Shown one piece after another: positions 17,799 through 26,833 of a stretch of 64,000 nucleotides of DNA. The DNA lies in contig CP064999.1 in assembly GCA_016700115.1 (NCBI GenBank), positions 310,001 to 374,000 on the forward strand, in the 5' to 3' direction. The notes under the pieces are model-generated. The model saw nothing but the letters and a program-made list of their open reading frames with translations, was not told the DNA's origin and ran no database searches. A program made the translations under genes and the position numbers. Source of the DNA: Sphingobacteriales bacterium (lineage in GTDB: Bacteria > Bacteroidota > Bacteroidia > Chitinophagales > UBA2359). Each line of letters opens with the position of its first letter. Positions within the stretch are counted from its first letter, which is position 1.

Positions 17799-20700
17799 AT
17801 GACCCCTGCCACACAATACACACCAACCCACAAAATAAGAATTGTTACCGCTGCCAGTTTATTTGACGGACATGATGCTGCCATCAATATTATGCGCCGA
17901 ATCATGCAGGCATCCGGCGCAGAGGTGATACATCTCGGACACAATCGCTCGGTAGATGAAATTGTAAATTGTGCCATTCAGGAGGATGCACAGGCTATTG
18001 CCATCACTTCCTATCAGGGTGGGCATACCGAGTTTTTTAAATACATGCACGACTTACTTAAAGAAAGGGGAGCTCCACATATCAAAATTTTTGGCGGCGG
18101 CGGTGGAACCATCCTGCCTACAGAAATTGAAGATCTCCATTTGTATGGTATAACCCGTATTTATTCGCCCGATGATGGCCGATCACTCGGGTTACAGGGT
18201 ATGATAAACGATTTGCTCCAATTGTCAGATTTTCCTACCGGCAACCACCTGAATGGCGAACTTCAATCATTATCGGTCAACCAGCCTCAATATCTTGCCC
18301 GCGCCATTTCTGCTGCCGAAAACTACCCTGATTTTGCACGGGAATTTATGCCTATTGTTCAGTCGCAGATTTCCGCTAAAACTATTCCGGTTCTTGGAAT
18401 TACCGGAACCGGGGGGTCCGGAAAATCGTCGTTGGTGGATGAATTAGTGCGCCGATTTCTGCTCGACTTTCCCAAAAAACACATTGCCATTGTATCGGTA
18501 GATCCTTCTAAGCGTAAATCAGGCGGAGCGCTGTTGGGTGACCGCATCCGAATGAACGCCATCAACCATCCAAATGTTTTTATGCGTTCGGTTGCTACTC
18601 GCCAATCAAATCTGGCTTTGTCCCGGCATATTCCCGATGTTATCTTGTTGTTAAAAGCTGCAGGTTTTGACCTGATCCTGCTCGAAACTTCGGGTATTGG
18701 TCAATCGGACACCGAAATTATTGACTTTTCCGATTTGTCGCTCTATGTCATGACCCCTGAGTATGGAGCAGCTTCGCAGTTGGAAAAAATAGACATGATT
18801 GATTTTGCCGACCTAATCGCCATCAACAAATTTGACAAAAGAGGAGCATTGGACGCACTGCGCGATGTGAAAAAGCAGTTTAAACGCGCCCGCAACCTTT
18901 GGGATACTCCGGACGAACAACTACCGGTTTTTGGTACAATCGCCTCACAGTTTAACGACCCGGGTACTAACCGTTTATACAAAACCCTGATTGGCACAAT
19001 ATCCCGTAAAACCGGAACCGATTTTAACACTACATTACAACTTCCAATAGGCGACAGCGAAAAAATATACATAATTCCGCCTGCACGTACCAGATATTTG
19101 TCGGAGATTTCAGAAAACAACCGCCGCTATGATAACTGGGTTGACCAGCAGGCATCAGTTGCCCGGCAAATCAGTGCTTTTAAAACAGTGTTGGATATTT
19201 ATGCCACCACTGAAAAGGGGCAAAGCCGGGAGGCAATAAATAAAGAGCAACTTATCCAAGTCTTGCAGGAACAATTGGCACAAGTTCAAAAACACCTGAC
19301 CCCTCTTAATTCAGATATACTCGAAAGCTGGGAATCTAAAATAGCAGCATATTCAGCACCAACTTATGTGTATAAAGTTCGAGGAAAAGAAATTAAGGTA
19401 CAGACCCATACATCTTCCCTAAGTCATAACCAAATACCCAAAATCAGCCTGCCTCGCTACAAAGATTGGGGTGATGTTTTGCGTTGGAACTTACAGGAAA
19501 ATGTGCCCGGAGAGTTTCCTTATACGGCAGGAGTTTTTCCTTTTAAACGCGAAAACGAAGATCCTACACGGATGTTTGCCGGCGAGGGCAATCCCGAAAG
19601 AACCAACAAAAGGTTTCATTATGTGTCATTGGGCATGCCTGCCAAAAGATTGTCAACTGCATTTGACTCAGTTACTTTGTACGGCGAAGATCCCGGCTAT
19701 CGTCCGGATATTTATGGAAAAATTGGAAACAGCGGGGTGTCTGTTTGTTGTCTCGATGATGCAAAAAAACTATATTCCGGGTTTAATCTCTGCGAACCCA
19801 ATGTGTCGGTTTCGATGACCATAAACGGGCCTGCTGCTACGGTAACTGCCTTTTTCCTCAACGCCGCAATAGACCAGCAATGTGAGTTGTATATCCATAA
19901 AAACGGGTTGGAAAAAGAAGTAAGGGCAAAAATTACACAGATTTTTGCCGAAAAGGGAGCAGTTCCTCCAGTCTATAATGCACAACAACTGCCCGAAGGC
20001 AACAACGGGCTTGGGCTGTTGCTACTCGGCATTTCGGGCGACCGAGTTTTACCCCCTGATGTCTATGAGCAGATTAAAACCGATACTTTGCGGCAAGTGC
20101 GCGGCACTGTTCAGGCTGATATTTTAAAGGAAGATCAAGCGCAAAACACCTGCATTTTCAGCACCGAATTTTCACTCAGGCTTATGGGCGATATGCAGCA
20201 GTATTTTATCCAAAATGACGTTCGCAATTTTTACTCGGTATCCATTTCCGGATACCATATCGCTGAAGCCGGTGCCAATCCCATCAGTCAATTGGCTTTT
20301 ACCCTTGCCAATGGGTTTACTTATGTCGAATATTACCTGAGCAGGGGCATGAACATTGACGATTTCGCCCCTAACCTATCCTTTTTCTTCAGCAACGGAA
20401 TAGACCCCGAATATGCCGTAATCGGACGTGTTGCCCGACGAATCTGGGCTAAAGCAATGAAGCTGAAATACGGGGCTGACGAGCGTTCTCAAAAACTAAA
20501 ATATCATATTCAAACTTCCGGTCGTTCTTTGCACGCTCAGGAAATAAGTTTTAACGATATCCGAACCACCCTGCAGGCACTTTATGCAATCTATGACAAC
20601 TGTAACTCCCTGCATACCAATGCTTACGACGAGGCAATCACTACCCCTACAGAAGAAAGCGTGCGCCGTGCCATGGCCATTCAGCTCATCATCAACCACG

Positions 20701-21200
20701 AATTAGGACTTGCTAAAAACCAAAACCCTTTACAAGGCAGTTTTATCATCGAAGAGCTTACCGACCTTGTAGAAGAGGCTGTGTTGTCTGAATTTGATCG
20801 AATTACTGAGCGTGGTGGTGTTTTGGGAGCTATGGAAACAATGTATCAACGAGGTAAAATACAGGAAGAAAGTTTGTATTACGAAACCCTGAAACACGAT
20901 GGTAAACTGCCAATCATCGGAGTTAATACCTTCCTTTCAGCAGACGGGTCGCCTACCATCCTGCCCAAAGAGGTCATCCGTTCAACCGTTGAAGAAAAAG
21001 AAGCACAAATCAACACTTTAAAGCAACTTCACGACTTCCACGCCCAAAAATCAGCAGAACATCTCCTTCATTTGCAAAATGTCGCTATTCGAAACGGCAA
21101 TTTGTTTGAAACCCTCATGGAAGCTGTGAAGTATTGCTCTCTTGGTCAAATCACCAATGCACTTTATCAAGTCGGCGGGCAATACAGGCGAAATATGTAA
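17799..21200 (+). CDS. icmF: Fused isobutyryl-CoA mutase (IcmF-type, B12-dependent)
   Basis: A 1133-residue fusion in the order B12-binding domain (residues about 10-145), G-protein chaperone (about 195-420) and acyl-CoA mutase barrel (about 540-1133). The cobalamin His is in LFDGHDAA (His25). The P-loop GTGGSGKSS lies near 203-211. At the active site, GVFPF places Phe580 where methylmalonyl-CoA mutase has Tyr89, and AQNTCIF places Gln782 where that enzyme has Arg207. The catalytic His is in SGYHIAEAG (His820). Phe and Gln are the isobutyryl-CoA mutase signature, so it should interconvert isobutyryl-CoA and n-butyryl-CoA with a built-in repair GTPase. The ATG at 17799 is preferred over a TTG two codons earlier. 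Confidence 0.95.
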   Translation: MTPATQYTPTHKIRIVTAASLFDGHDAAINIMRRIMQASGAEVIHLGHNRSVDEIVNCAIQEDAQAIAITSYQGGHTEFFKYMHDLLKERGAPHIKIFGGGGGTILPTEIEDLHLYGITRIYSPDDGRSLGLQGMINDLLQLSDFPTGNHLNGELQSLSVNQPQYLARAISAAENYPDFAREFMPIVQSQISAKTIPVLGITGTGGSGKSSLVDELVRRFLLDFPKKHIAIVSVDPSKRKSGGALLGDRIRMNAINHPNVFMRSVATRQSNLALSRHIPDVILLLKAAGFDLILLETSGIGQSDTEIIDFSDLSLYVMTPEYGAASQLEKIDMIDFADLIAINKFDKRGALDALRDVKKQFKRARNLWDTPDEQLPVFGTIASQFNDPGTNRLYKTLIGTISRKTGTDFNTTLQLPIGDSEKIYIIPPARTRYLSEISENNRRYDNWVDQQASVARQISAFKTVLDIYATTEKGQSREAINKEQLIQVLQEQLAQVQKHLTPLNSDILESWESKIAAYSAPTYVYKVRGKEIKVQTHTSSLSHNQIPKISLPRYKDWGDVLRWNLQENVPGEFPYTAGVFPFKRENEDPTRMFAGEGNPERTNKRFHYVSLGMPAKRLSTAFDSVTLYGEDPGYRPDIYGKIGNSGVSVCCLDDAKKLYSGFNLCEPNVSVSMTINGPAATVTAFFLNAAIDQQCELYIHKNGLEKEVRAKITQIFAEKGAVPPVYNAQQLPEGNNGLGLLLLGISGDRVLPPDVYEQIKTDTLRQVRGTVQADILKEDQAQNTCIFSTEFSLRLMGDMQQYFIQNDVRNFYSVSISGYHIAEAGANPISQLAFTLANGFTYVEYYLSRGMNIDDFAPNLSFFFSNGIDPEYAVIGRVARRIWAKAMKLKYGADERSQKLKYHIQTSGRSLHAQEISFNDIRTTLQALYAIYDNCNSLHTNAYDEAITTPTEESVRRAMAIQLIINHELGLAKNQNPLQGSFIIEELTDLVEEAVLSEFDRITERGGVLGAMETMYQRGKIQEESLYYETLKHDGKLPIIGVNTFLSADGSPTILPKEVIRSTVEEKEAQINTLKQLHDFHAQKSAEHLLHLQNVAIRNGNLFETLMEAVKYCSLGQITNALYQVGGQYRRNM

Positions 21201-21282
21201 CCCCGTCAAGTCCAATTCCGGGCTGTTTATTCATCATTTTAAAAAGCTACGGATATTCTTTTTTCGATCAAATTTCATTCAT

Positions 21283-21299
21283 ACTGAACAGAGTTCAGT
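21283..21299. promoter_or_regulatory. Perfect 7-3-7 dyad upstream of the stress protein gene
   Basis: ACTGAAC AGA GTTCAGT forms an exact inverted repeat, 61 bases before the start at 21361. No T run follows, so it looks more like an operator than a terminator, but an icmF 3' hairpin cannot be excluded. Confidence 0.4.
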
Positions 21300-21360
21300 T
21301 ATTACGGTTAATTTGGCATTTTATTTTAAACTTCAGCTATAGTGTGCCAACTCCCGATTT

Positions 21361-22245
21361 ATGTTACAAACATTATTGATTCCAATTGATTTTACCATTC
21401 ATACGGCTCGGGCACTCAACTACGCCGTTCAGGTCTCTCAACAAAGTAATGCTGTCATTACGGTGCTGTCTTCCATTCATCAACAATCGGAATCGGCCGA
21501 TGACCTGCTTCATTTGCTAAATGTGGCTGATGAACTTGCTCATCTTCACTTTACCGACATTGTACAAAAAATACATAGTAAAGAAATCCTGTCGGGTATT
21601 AAGGCGCAATACCACTATATCCCTAATATGACTTCCGAATCAATTATAGAAGAAGTTAAAAGAAAAGACTTTGGTTTGTTAGTGATGAGCGCTAAAAAAA
21701 AGGGATGGTTAAGTGAGTTATCGGCGGGCAATTTTTTTAAAGATACCATCCGGAATTTGTTTTTTGGCAGTACATTAGAAAATTTAATTGCGACTCCCTT
21801 GCCCTGTCCCCTGCTCATTGTTCCGGAAACGTGTACCTATAAGGCAATTAAACGGGTAATGTATGCTACAAACCTTTCAGCTAATGAAAGAACACTGCAA
21901 AAATTACACGACTTTACAGAGGCAGTTGGAGCATTTACTAACTTTGTACATGTCGTCATTGAAGAAACCCGTTCTCACAATAAAAAGCTGATGGAATTTT
22001 ACAAGAAAGCAGATACAATATTGGGAAAAGGCCGGTATGATTTGACAGAGATTAACCACAGTAGTGTGGATGAAGCACTTTCTGACTATTTAAAACAACA
22101 TTCAGAAACCGATTTGGTTGCTATGGTAGAGCGTACCAACAAGGGGAGGTTGGATAAATGGCTGCTAAATAGTGTTACCCGCAGGATGGCTTACAAAGCG
22201 CCTGTTCCTTTGCTTTTACTGCACGATACCGAAGATGAACTGTAG
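21361..22245 (+). CDS. Universal stress protein (tandem UspA-like domains)
   Basis: A 294-residue cytoplasmic protein with two UspA-like halves. The first starts MLQTLLIPIDFTIHTARALNYAVQVS and the second at about residue 160 with IKRVMYATNLSANERTLQKL. The end (TDLVAMVERTNKGRLDKWLLNSVTRRMAYKAPVPLLLL) matches the usual GRLDKWLLGSVTRRMA...PLLVV pattern of Bacteroidota Usp proteins, though the ATP-binding loop of type GxxGxx9GS is only partly kept. The role is stress survival with an unknown partner. It lies 160 bases after icmF, with a dyad in between, and may have its own promoter. Confidence 0.88.
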   Translation: MLQTLLIPIDFTIHTARALNYAVQVSQQSNAVITVLSSIHQQSESADDLLHLLNVADELAHLHFTDIVQKIHSKEILSGIKAQYHYIPNMTSESIIEEVKRKDFGLLVMSAKKKGWLSELSAGNFFKDTIRNLFFGSTLENLIATPLPCPLLIVPETCTYKAIKRVMYATNLSANERTLQKLHDFTEAVGAFTNFVHVVIEETRSHNKKLMEFYKKADTILGKGRYDLTEINHSSVDEALSDYLKQHSETDLVAMVERTNKGRLDKWLLNSVTRRMAYKAPVPLLLLHDTEDEL

Positions 22246-22293
22246 TTCGGAACAAGTTAGTTGAACCTATCACAATACGGTTCAGGATTTAAT

Positions 22294-23067
22294 TTAATCC
22301 GCCTCGACTCTACCTGTACCGGTTATATAAACATCAACTGTAGTAGGGTCTCCCCGGTAATATACATTACCGCTGCCTGTAATCTGCACATCCAAACGTT
22401 CATAAACAGTTACGGAACAGTTGCCGCTGCCTGTAATGCTTATATCGCAAATTTCGCTGTCTAAACCAAAAGCATTTACATCGCCCGAACCGAAAATATC
22501 AATATCGAATACTTCCGCAGTTCCATAAGCAGTAAAATCACCGGAACCAAATATTTTCACTTTCAATAACGGCGTAGTCAAATCATCAATCCTCACATCT
22601 CCCGACCCTCTGATATCCACGAAAACCAATGATTCCGCATTCACCATGTTGAGGATGATTTTACCAGATCCATAGGTTTCCAGGCGCAACTGATCCGTTT
22701 GAACATTACTGACTACCGAAATTTCAGCAGAGCCGTCGCTCCTTATTTCCCGCACATCGGGCATAGACACGGTAATGATAATTTGTTTGTGTTTGCCAAT
22801 ACATTTATCGGTATCTATAATCAGCCTGTCGTCAATGGTCAAATAGGTATCTATCAGGGGCAAGATATTGTCTTCTGCTTCAATGGTTATCTGAGAAACC
22901 GTATCCTGATAAATATATACGGTATAATCGCCCTCGAGTTGAATCTTGTCAAAATAATCAAATTCATAGGTTTCGGAAATGACGTTTCCCGAACCTTTTT
23001 CGCAGTCGCAGCTATAAAAGAGTGTAATGGTTAAGAAAATACTGAGGCTTAAAAGGAGATTTTTCAT
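22294..23067 (-). CDS. Head-GIN domain lipoprotein (DUF2807)
   Basis: A 257-residue protein with a lipoprotein-type signal (FLTITLFYSCDCEKGSGN). The mature part is a run of short repeats of the type SGD, GSGDVxAxG and GSGNxxxx (FGSGDFTAYGTA, FGSGDVNAFGL, TGSGNCSVTVYERL, TGSGNVYYRGDP), which is the beta-solenoid head-GIN/DUF2807 domain often labelled putative auto-transporter adhesin. It should sit on the cell surface or in the periplasm. A TAnnTTTG box lies 40 bases before its ATG, inside the end of the RDD-gene region. Confidence 0.9.
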   Translation of the reverse strand: MKNLLLSLSIFLTITLFYSCDCEKGSGNVISETYEFDYFDKIQLEGDYTVYIYQDTVSQITIEAEDNILPLIDTYLTIDDRLIIDTDKCIGKHKQIIITVSMPDVREIRSDGSAEISVVSNVQTDQLRLETYGSGKIILNMVNAESLVFVDIRGSGDVRIDDLTTPLLKVKIFGSGDFTAYGTAEVFDIDIFGSGDVNAFGLDSEICDISITGSGNCSVTVYERLDVQITGSGNVYYRGDPTTVDVYITGTGRVEAD

Positions 23068-23106
23068 GGTTTTCGGAAAGTATTTACTTTAATAAATCAA
23101 GAAAGA

Positions 23107-23114
23107 CAAATGTA
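23107..23114 (-). promoter_or_regulatory. -7 box for the head-GIN gene
   Basis: The minus strand reads TACATTTG, an exact TAnnTTTG match, 40 bases before the ATG at 23067 and just after the RDD stop codon. Confidence 0.5.
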
Positions 23115-23116
23115 TG

Positions 23117-23686
23117 TTAAACAGGTTCAAAACCCGAAGTTTCTGTTTCTTTTTTAACTACCAAAGTGCCGGCAATTAAATCATGCAGTCCTTGTTTTTT
23201 TTCGGTAAAGGCGGCCAAAAGATACCCGATACCCATAATAATGCCCGATAAAATTTTGCTGAAATACCGCATAGATGCCTTTGCAAAATCTATTCTTTGA
23301 AACGAAGTGTCGGTTACTTTGATACCTAAAGCCAGTTTACCAAAAGTAGCTTGTTTTTCTGACGACTCCATATAGGCATAGTATAACCATCCCACCACAT
23401 AATTGATAGCAACACTAAACATCATGTTGTCCAATAGTTCTGAAATAGCAATTTCCAGGTTTTCTGGGTCGTCCAACATAGAAAATTCAAAACTAAAATC
23501 ATATCCCAATAGCCTTAAAATAGGGGAAATAACTATTGCTGTAAAAATGCTCAAAATAATTCCGTCCACCAAAGCTGCAACTACCCGAAGCCAAAAACCT
23601 GCATACTGAGTTTGAGGGTTAGCAGGGGTGTTCGATGAATAATCAAAGGCATCATCTTTGGGTGTATTTGACCAGGGAGTTTCCAT
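23117..23686 (-). CDS. RDD-family membrane protein
   Basis: A 189-residue protein from the ATG at 23686. A TTG at 23734 would overlap the Omp28-like gene and add an implausible Asn/Phe-rich leader. The RDD domain begins YAGFWLRVVAALVDGIILSIFTAIV, with the Arg and Asp of the family signature in the first membrane helix. It continues through WLYYAYMESSEKQATFGKLALGIKVTD and ends HDLIAGTLVVKKE. Two to three membrane segments are visible. Function in this family is mostly unknown, with some members acting in transport or ion balance. It lies 37 bases after the Omp28-like gene on the same strand. Confidence 0.9.
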   Translation of the reverse strand: METPWSNTPKDDAFDYSSNTPANPQTQYAGFWLRVVAALVDGIILSIFTAIVISPILRLLGYDFSFEFSMLDDPENLEIAISELLDNMMFSVAINYVVGWLYYAYMESSEKQATFGKLALGIKVTDTSFQRIDFAKASMRYFSKILSGIIMGIGYLLAAFTEKKQGLHDLIAGTLVVKKETETSGFEPV

Positions 23687-23723
23687 AGAAAATGATTTGG
23701 AGTTGTTAAAAAACAGGGCAGGA

Positions 23724-24602
23724 TTATTCAACAATTTTGATGGTTGCTCCTTGTAAGATTTCTTTGTTTACACCGGCATTGTGTACAAAACCGATTACTT
23801 CGCAATTATCTGCATTCCATGCTTCGGGCAGGGTAATTTCAAACACTTTTACCACTACTCTGCCGGGTATTTTTTCGACATTCAGCACTAAGCCCTGAGG
23901 AGCAGTGAGCATTTTTCTGACCACATGATTATGTTCATACTCAAGGTTGACAATACTTGAGGTTCCGTCAGGAATTAGTTGTGGGTCAACGATATGGCTT
24001 TCGGCAAGGAACAGACTGAGATTGTTATCCGCACTGACTTCCTGTGTGTAATGGATTCGGGCCGTTATGCGCAGGTTTCGGTTATTGGAATCATATTCGC
24101 TACTCAAAGTCAGATTAACCGGCGTGGGTTTTTGTAGTTCCAAAGCTACTTTTGCTCCCCATGAATTTGGATTCAAAATTGATAAAAAGTTTTCACCGCT
24201 ATACTGAACCCGGTTGATGGCTGCTGCGGGCACTGCCGGAACTTCCAGAAAATCGTACAGGAATGTGGTTTCGTCTATTACAAACTGCTGCTGACTATCC
24301 GCATAAGGCTGGGTTAAAAAACCTGCATGTAGTACCATATATGCAAACCGATTTGGATTTGCCGCCAACAATGCTTTTGAAACTTCATGACCGGCGGGGC
24401 AATTCACACAGCGCACTCCGGTAAACTCTTCTAAAATGACTAATCTGATTTGAGGAGATTCGACGATATCTACATAAGTAGTATCGGACAAGGTTTCCGT
24501 GAAATCAATATATGGAGGGATTTCCTTACAAGAATTAAATACAACCAACAGGAATGTCCAAAACAGGAAAAATCCGGCAAGCATTGGGTGATTTCGTTTC
24601 AT
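23724..24602 (-). CDS. Omp28-related outer-membrane lipoprotein with thioredoxin-like CxxC
   Basis: A 292-residue protein with an N-terminal signal and Cys25 (VVFNSCKE), likely lipid-anchored. Residues about 52-75 read IRLVILEEFTGVRCVNCPAGHEVSK, a thioredoxin-like start with CVNC at 65-68, followed by YMVLHAGFLTQPY. This pattern defines the Omp28 family of Bacteroidota surface lipoproteins. The C-terminal half is beta-rich. The RDD gene follows within 37 bases, so they may share a transcript. A redox or adhesive role is possible but not shown. Confidence 0.9.
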   Translation of the reverse strand: MKRNHPMLAGFFLFWTFLLVVFNSCKEIPPYIDFTETLSDTTYVDIVESPQIRLVILEEFTGVRCVNCPAGHEVSKALLAANPNRFAYMVLHAGFLTQPYADSQQQFVIDETTFLYDFLEVPAVPAAAINRVQYSGENFLSILNPNSWGAKVALELQKPTPVNLTLSSEYDSNNRNLRITARIHYTQEVSADNNLSLFLAESHIVDPQLIPDGTSSIVNLEYEHNHVVRKMLTAPQGLVLNVEKIPGRVVVKVFEITLPEAWNADNCEVIGFVHNAGVNKEILQGATIKIVE

Positions 24603-25071
24603 AAGAACTTAATTTTAATAAAAAGATGAAATTCAGTTTAAACAATTGCAGCACTTAAACCCAATTTCGTTTCATAAACAAAGTATTGAGGGTATAAAGT
24701 TACAGTTTTTGAATGGATGATACAACAGGTAAAATGTTTTTAAAAATTTCTGTGGCATCTGCCCTACACAAGTATTGCGGTTAGTATTAGAAACATATAT
24801 CAATTCAAGTGTTTGAACCAACGGTCAGATGCCCGGTCTTTTTTTAATGCAACTGACTACCATCTCATACCACTTTACTATCTACAAGAACCCACCGCTA
24901 ATCCCTCCGTGGAGGGAAACTTAAAAAAGATTGCCATTAACTGATGGTTCAAAATTAAATCATAGTTAGTATTATTGCCCGTTTTGAAGGGAAACCTGCT
25001 TTGTGATGTGTTATAGGATGATGGGATGGCAGAGGGTTAAATGCAGTTCCTGTATTTAATACCCGATGTTG
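24603..25071. other. Intergenic region (469 bases)
   Basis: The gap lies between lspA and the Omp28-like gene, both on the minus strand. It contains one exact short palindrome, TCCCTCC-GT-GGAGGGA at 24902-24917, without a T run. No ORF or repeat was supported. A near -7 box (minus-strand TAACTTTA near 24700) could serve the Omp28-like gene. Confidence 0.5.
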
Positions 25072-25971
25072 TTATTCTTTGACTACCTCATCGCTCGTAG
25101 CTATATCTGCTGCCGGATTTTGAGGTATTTCGTCTGATAAGTCTTCAACTACTAAATTGTCTGTTGCTGTTTCAAAAGGAGTTGATGTATCAACATAGGG
25201 CATGGGCTGAGTTCCTTCCGGTATATTTTCGTCCAAATCTTCATTCAAATCTTCCGATTCTATGGTTGCCGGGTTTTCAACAATTTGTTCAACTTCAGAA
25301 TCATGGTCAGTTTTTGCTTCAAGGGGGGTAACTTCTGCTTCTTTAGTTTTATTACTGTCCTCGAAATGGGCAAAAAAGTTGCGTTGGAATAATAAAATCG
25401 AAAAGACACCCACAGTTATAGCGGAATCGGCAATATTAAAAACAGGTCTGAAGAAAATTAAATAGTCACCTCCCCAAATTGGAATCCAAACCGGCAGCCA
25501 ACCCTGATAGATGGGAAAATGCAGCATGTCCACAACCTTACCATAAAGCAACCCTGCATATCCTCCTCCGGCGGGCAGAAAAGTGGCAACTTGTCCGTGA
25601 CTATCCGAAAAAATGATTCCATAAATGACACTATCTATGATATTACCGATAGCACCGGCCAGGATAAAGGACATGCTCAGCGTTAAACCAAGTGTGGTGT
25701 CCGGTTTGCGAATGAGGCTGCGCAAAATAAAAATCAGGAAAACAACAGCAATGATGCGAAAGCTGCTTAAAATGAACTTCCCATAATCGCCACCTAATTT
25801 CATGCCAAAGGCCATCCCCTCGTTTTCGACAAAATGTATTTTAAACCAATCAAACACATGGATTTCCTCCCCAATCATCAGGTGAGTTTTTATCCAAATT
25901 TTAGTGAACTGATCAATAAAAAGTACCAGAAAGATGGTAAACAGTGCGATTGCAGATTTATTAGGTCCCAA
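25072..25971 (-). CDS. lspA: Lipoprotein signal peptidase with a long acidic C-terminal tail
   Basis: A 299-residue protein. Residues 1-200 form the signal peptidase II core with four membrane helices: the start FIDQFTKIWIKTH, the VENEGMAFGM segment, and the two catalytic Asp in GNIIDS (Asp113) and FNIADS (Asp182). It cleaves prolipoproteins at the inner membrane, needed for the many lipoproteins seen here. Residues about 205-299 form an extra Glu/Asp-rich, low-complexity tail absent from the usual core of about 160-210 residues. It closes the minus-strand cluster ileS - dksA-like - lspA, typical of this phylum. Confidence 0.95.
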   Translation of the reverse strand: MGPNKSAIALFTIFLVLFIDQFTKIWIKTHLMIGEEIHVFDWFKIHFVENEGMAFGMKLGGDYGKFILSSFRIIAVVFLIFILRSLIRKPDTTLGLTLSMSFILAGAIGNIIDSVIYGIIFSDSHGQVATFLPAGGGYAGLLYGKVVDMLHFPIYQGWLPVWIPIWGGDYLIFFRPVFNIADSAITVGVFSILLFQRNFFAHFEDSNKTKEAEVTPLEAKTDHDSEVEQIVENPATIESEDLNEDLDENIPEGTQPMPYVDTSTPFETATDNLVVEDLSDEIPQNPAADIATSDEVVKE

Positions 25972-26180
25972 AGCAGGAGAAGGATTTGTCGTTAATCAAA
26001 TTGGTGTAATTGTTTTACCGATAGGATTTTTTTAGAGATGATCAGATTCAATCTGTTCCGGAATTTTCAACGTGGGTAATACCTATACCCGATTAGTATT
26101 GTCAGGTCTGAACAGGGGTTGTTTTGGGAGTTGCCTCAAAAAGACAAAACAAGATAATTTAACCGGCACATATTGATACC

Positions 26181-26209
26181 ACTTATCCGGCAAATGATGC
26201 CGGATAAGT
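26181..26209. other. Perfect 11-bp stem-loop between dksA-like and lspA
   Basis: ACTTATCCGGC (26181-26191) pairs exactly with GCCGGATAAGT (26199-26209) around a 7-base loop. It lies 20 bases after the stop of the minus-strand dksA-like gene. No T run follows on either strand, so it may be a processing or stability element, or a terminator of unusual type. Confidence 0.7.
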
Positions 26210-26228
26210 TCCTTAAAGGAGTATCAGG

Positions 26229-26669
26229 CTATACATTTTCCGTCTTAACGCCGGATAAAACGGGCTGTTTGTTTTGCTTGTTTTTTGCTTCGATTGACAA
26301 AGTGGCATGAGGTACTGCTCTCAGCCTTTCTTTTGGAATCAGTTTACCGGTTTCGCGGCAAATTCCATAAGTTCGGTTTTCGATTCGGATTAAGGCATTT
26401 TCAAGATGTCTGATGTGTTGAAGCTGACGTGAAGCCATTTGATTCAAATATTCTTTTTCGACCGTTCCTGTACTGTCTTCACCACCGAGACTTTTGCTGT
26501 TTGGGTTTTCAGTAAGTTGTTTTACCTGCTCCTGAAGATAAATCAAATCTTTACGTGCCGGCTCCAATTTGCTGAGAATCAGGTCTTTAAACTCGCGCAA
26601 CTCTTCATCTGTAAAATGCGTTTTTTCCTTTACTTCCACGTTGTCATTTAGTTCCGGGTTTTTTGTCAT
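26229..26669 (-). CDS. TraR/DksA-family regulator with degenerate zinc finger
   Basis: A 146-residue protein with a long N-terminal coiled coil (DEELREFKDLILSKLEPARKDLIYLQEQVKQL) and the C-terminal DksA/TraR segment ALIRIENRTYGICRETGKLIPKERLRAVPHATLSIEAK. Only one Cys remains of the four zinc ligands, so zinc binding is unlikely. Family members bind in the secondary channel of RNA polymerase and modulate initiation, in DksA together with ppGpp. Here the Asp residues at the coiled-coil tip are not evident, so activity may differ. It lies between ileS and lspA in a conserved cluster. Confidence 0.88.
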   Translation of the reverse strand: MTKNPELNDNVEVKEKTHFTDEELREFKDLILSKLEPARKDLIYLQEQVKQLTENPNSKSLGGEDSTGTVEKEYLNQMASRQLQHIRHLENALIRIENRTYGICRETGKLIPKERLRAVPHATLSIEAKNKQNKQPVLSGVKTENV

Positions 26670-26833
26670 AGTGTTTTTTGTTTTTTAAAAAAGTTTGCAG
26701 GACGAATTACTTAATTTGTTTCCGGTGATTGTCAACAGATTAAACTACCGGAGTGCGCATGTTTATTAGAGTAGTAATGAATTTTGTATGTTAATTGTTC
26801 AATTGCGTTTTTTTATTACTAAATAAATTCCGG

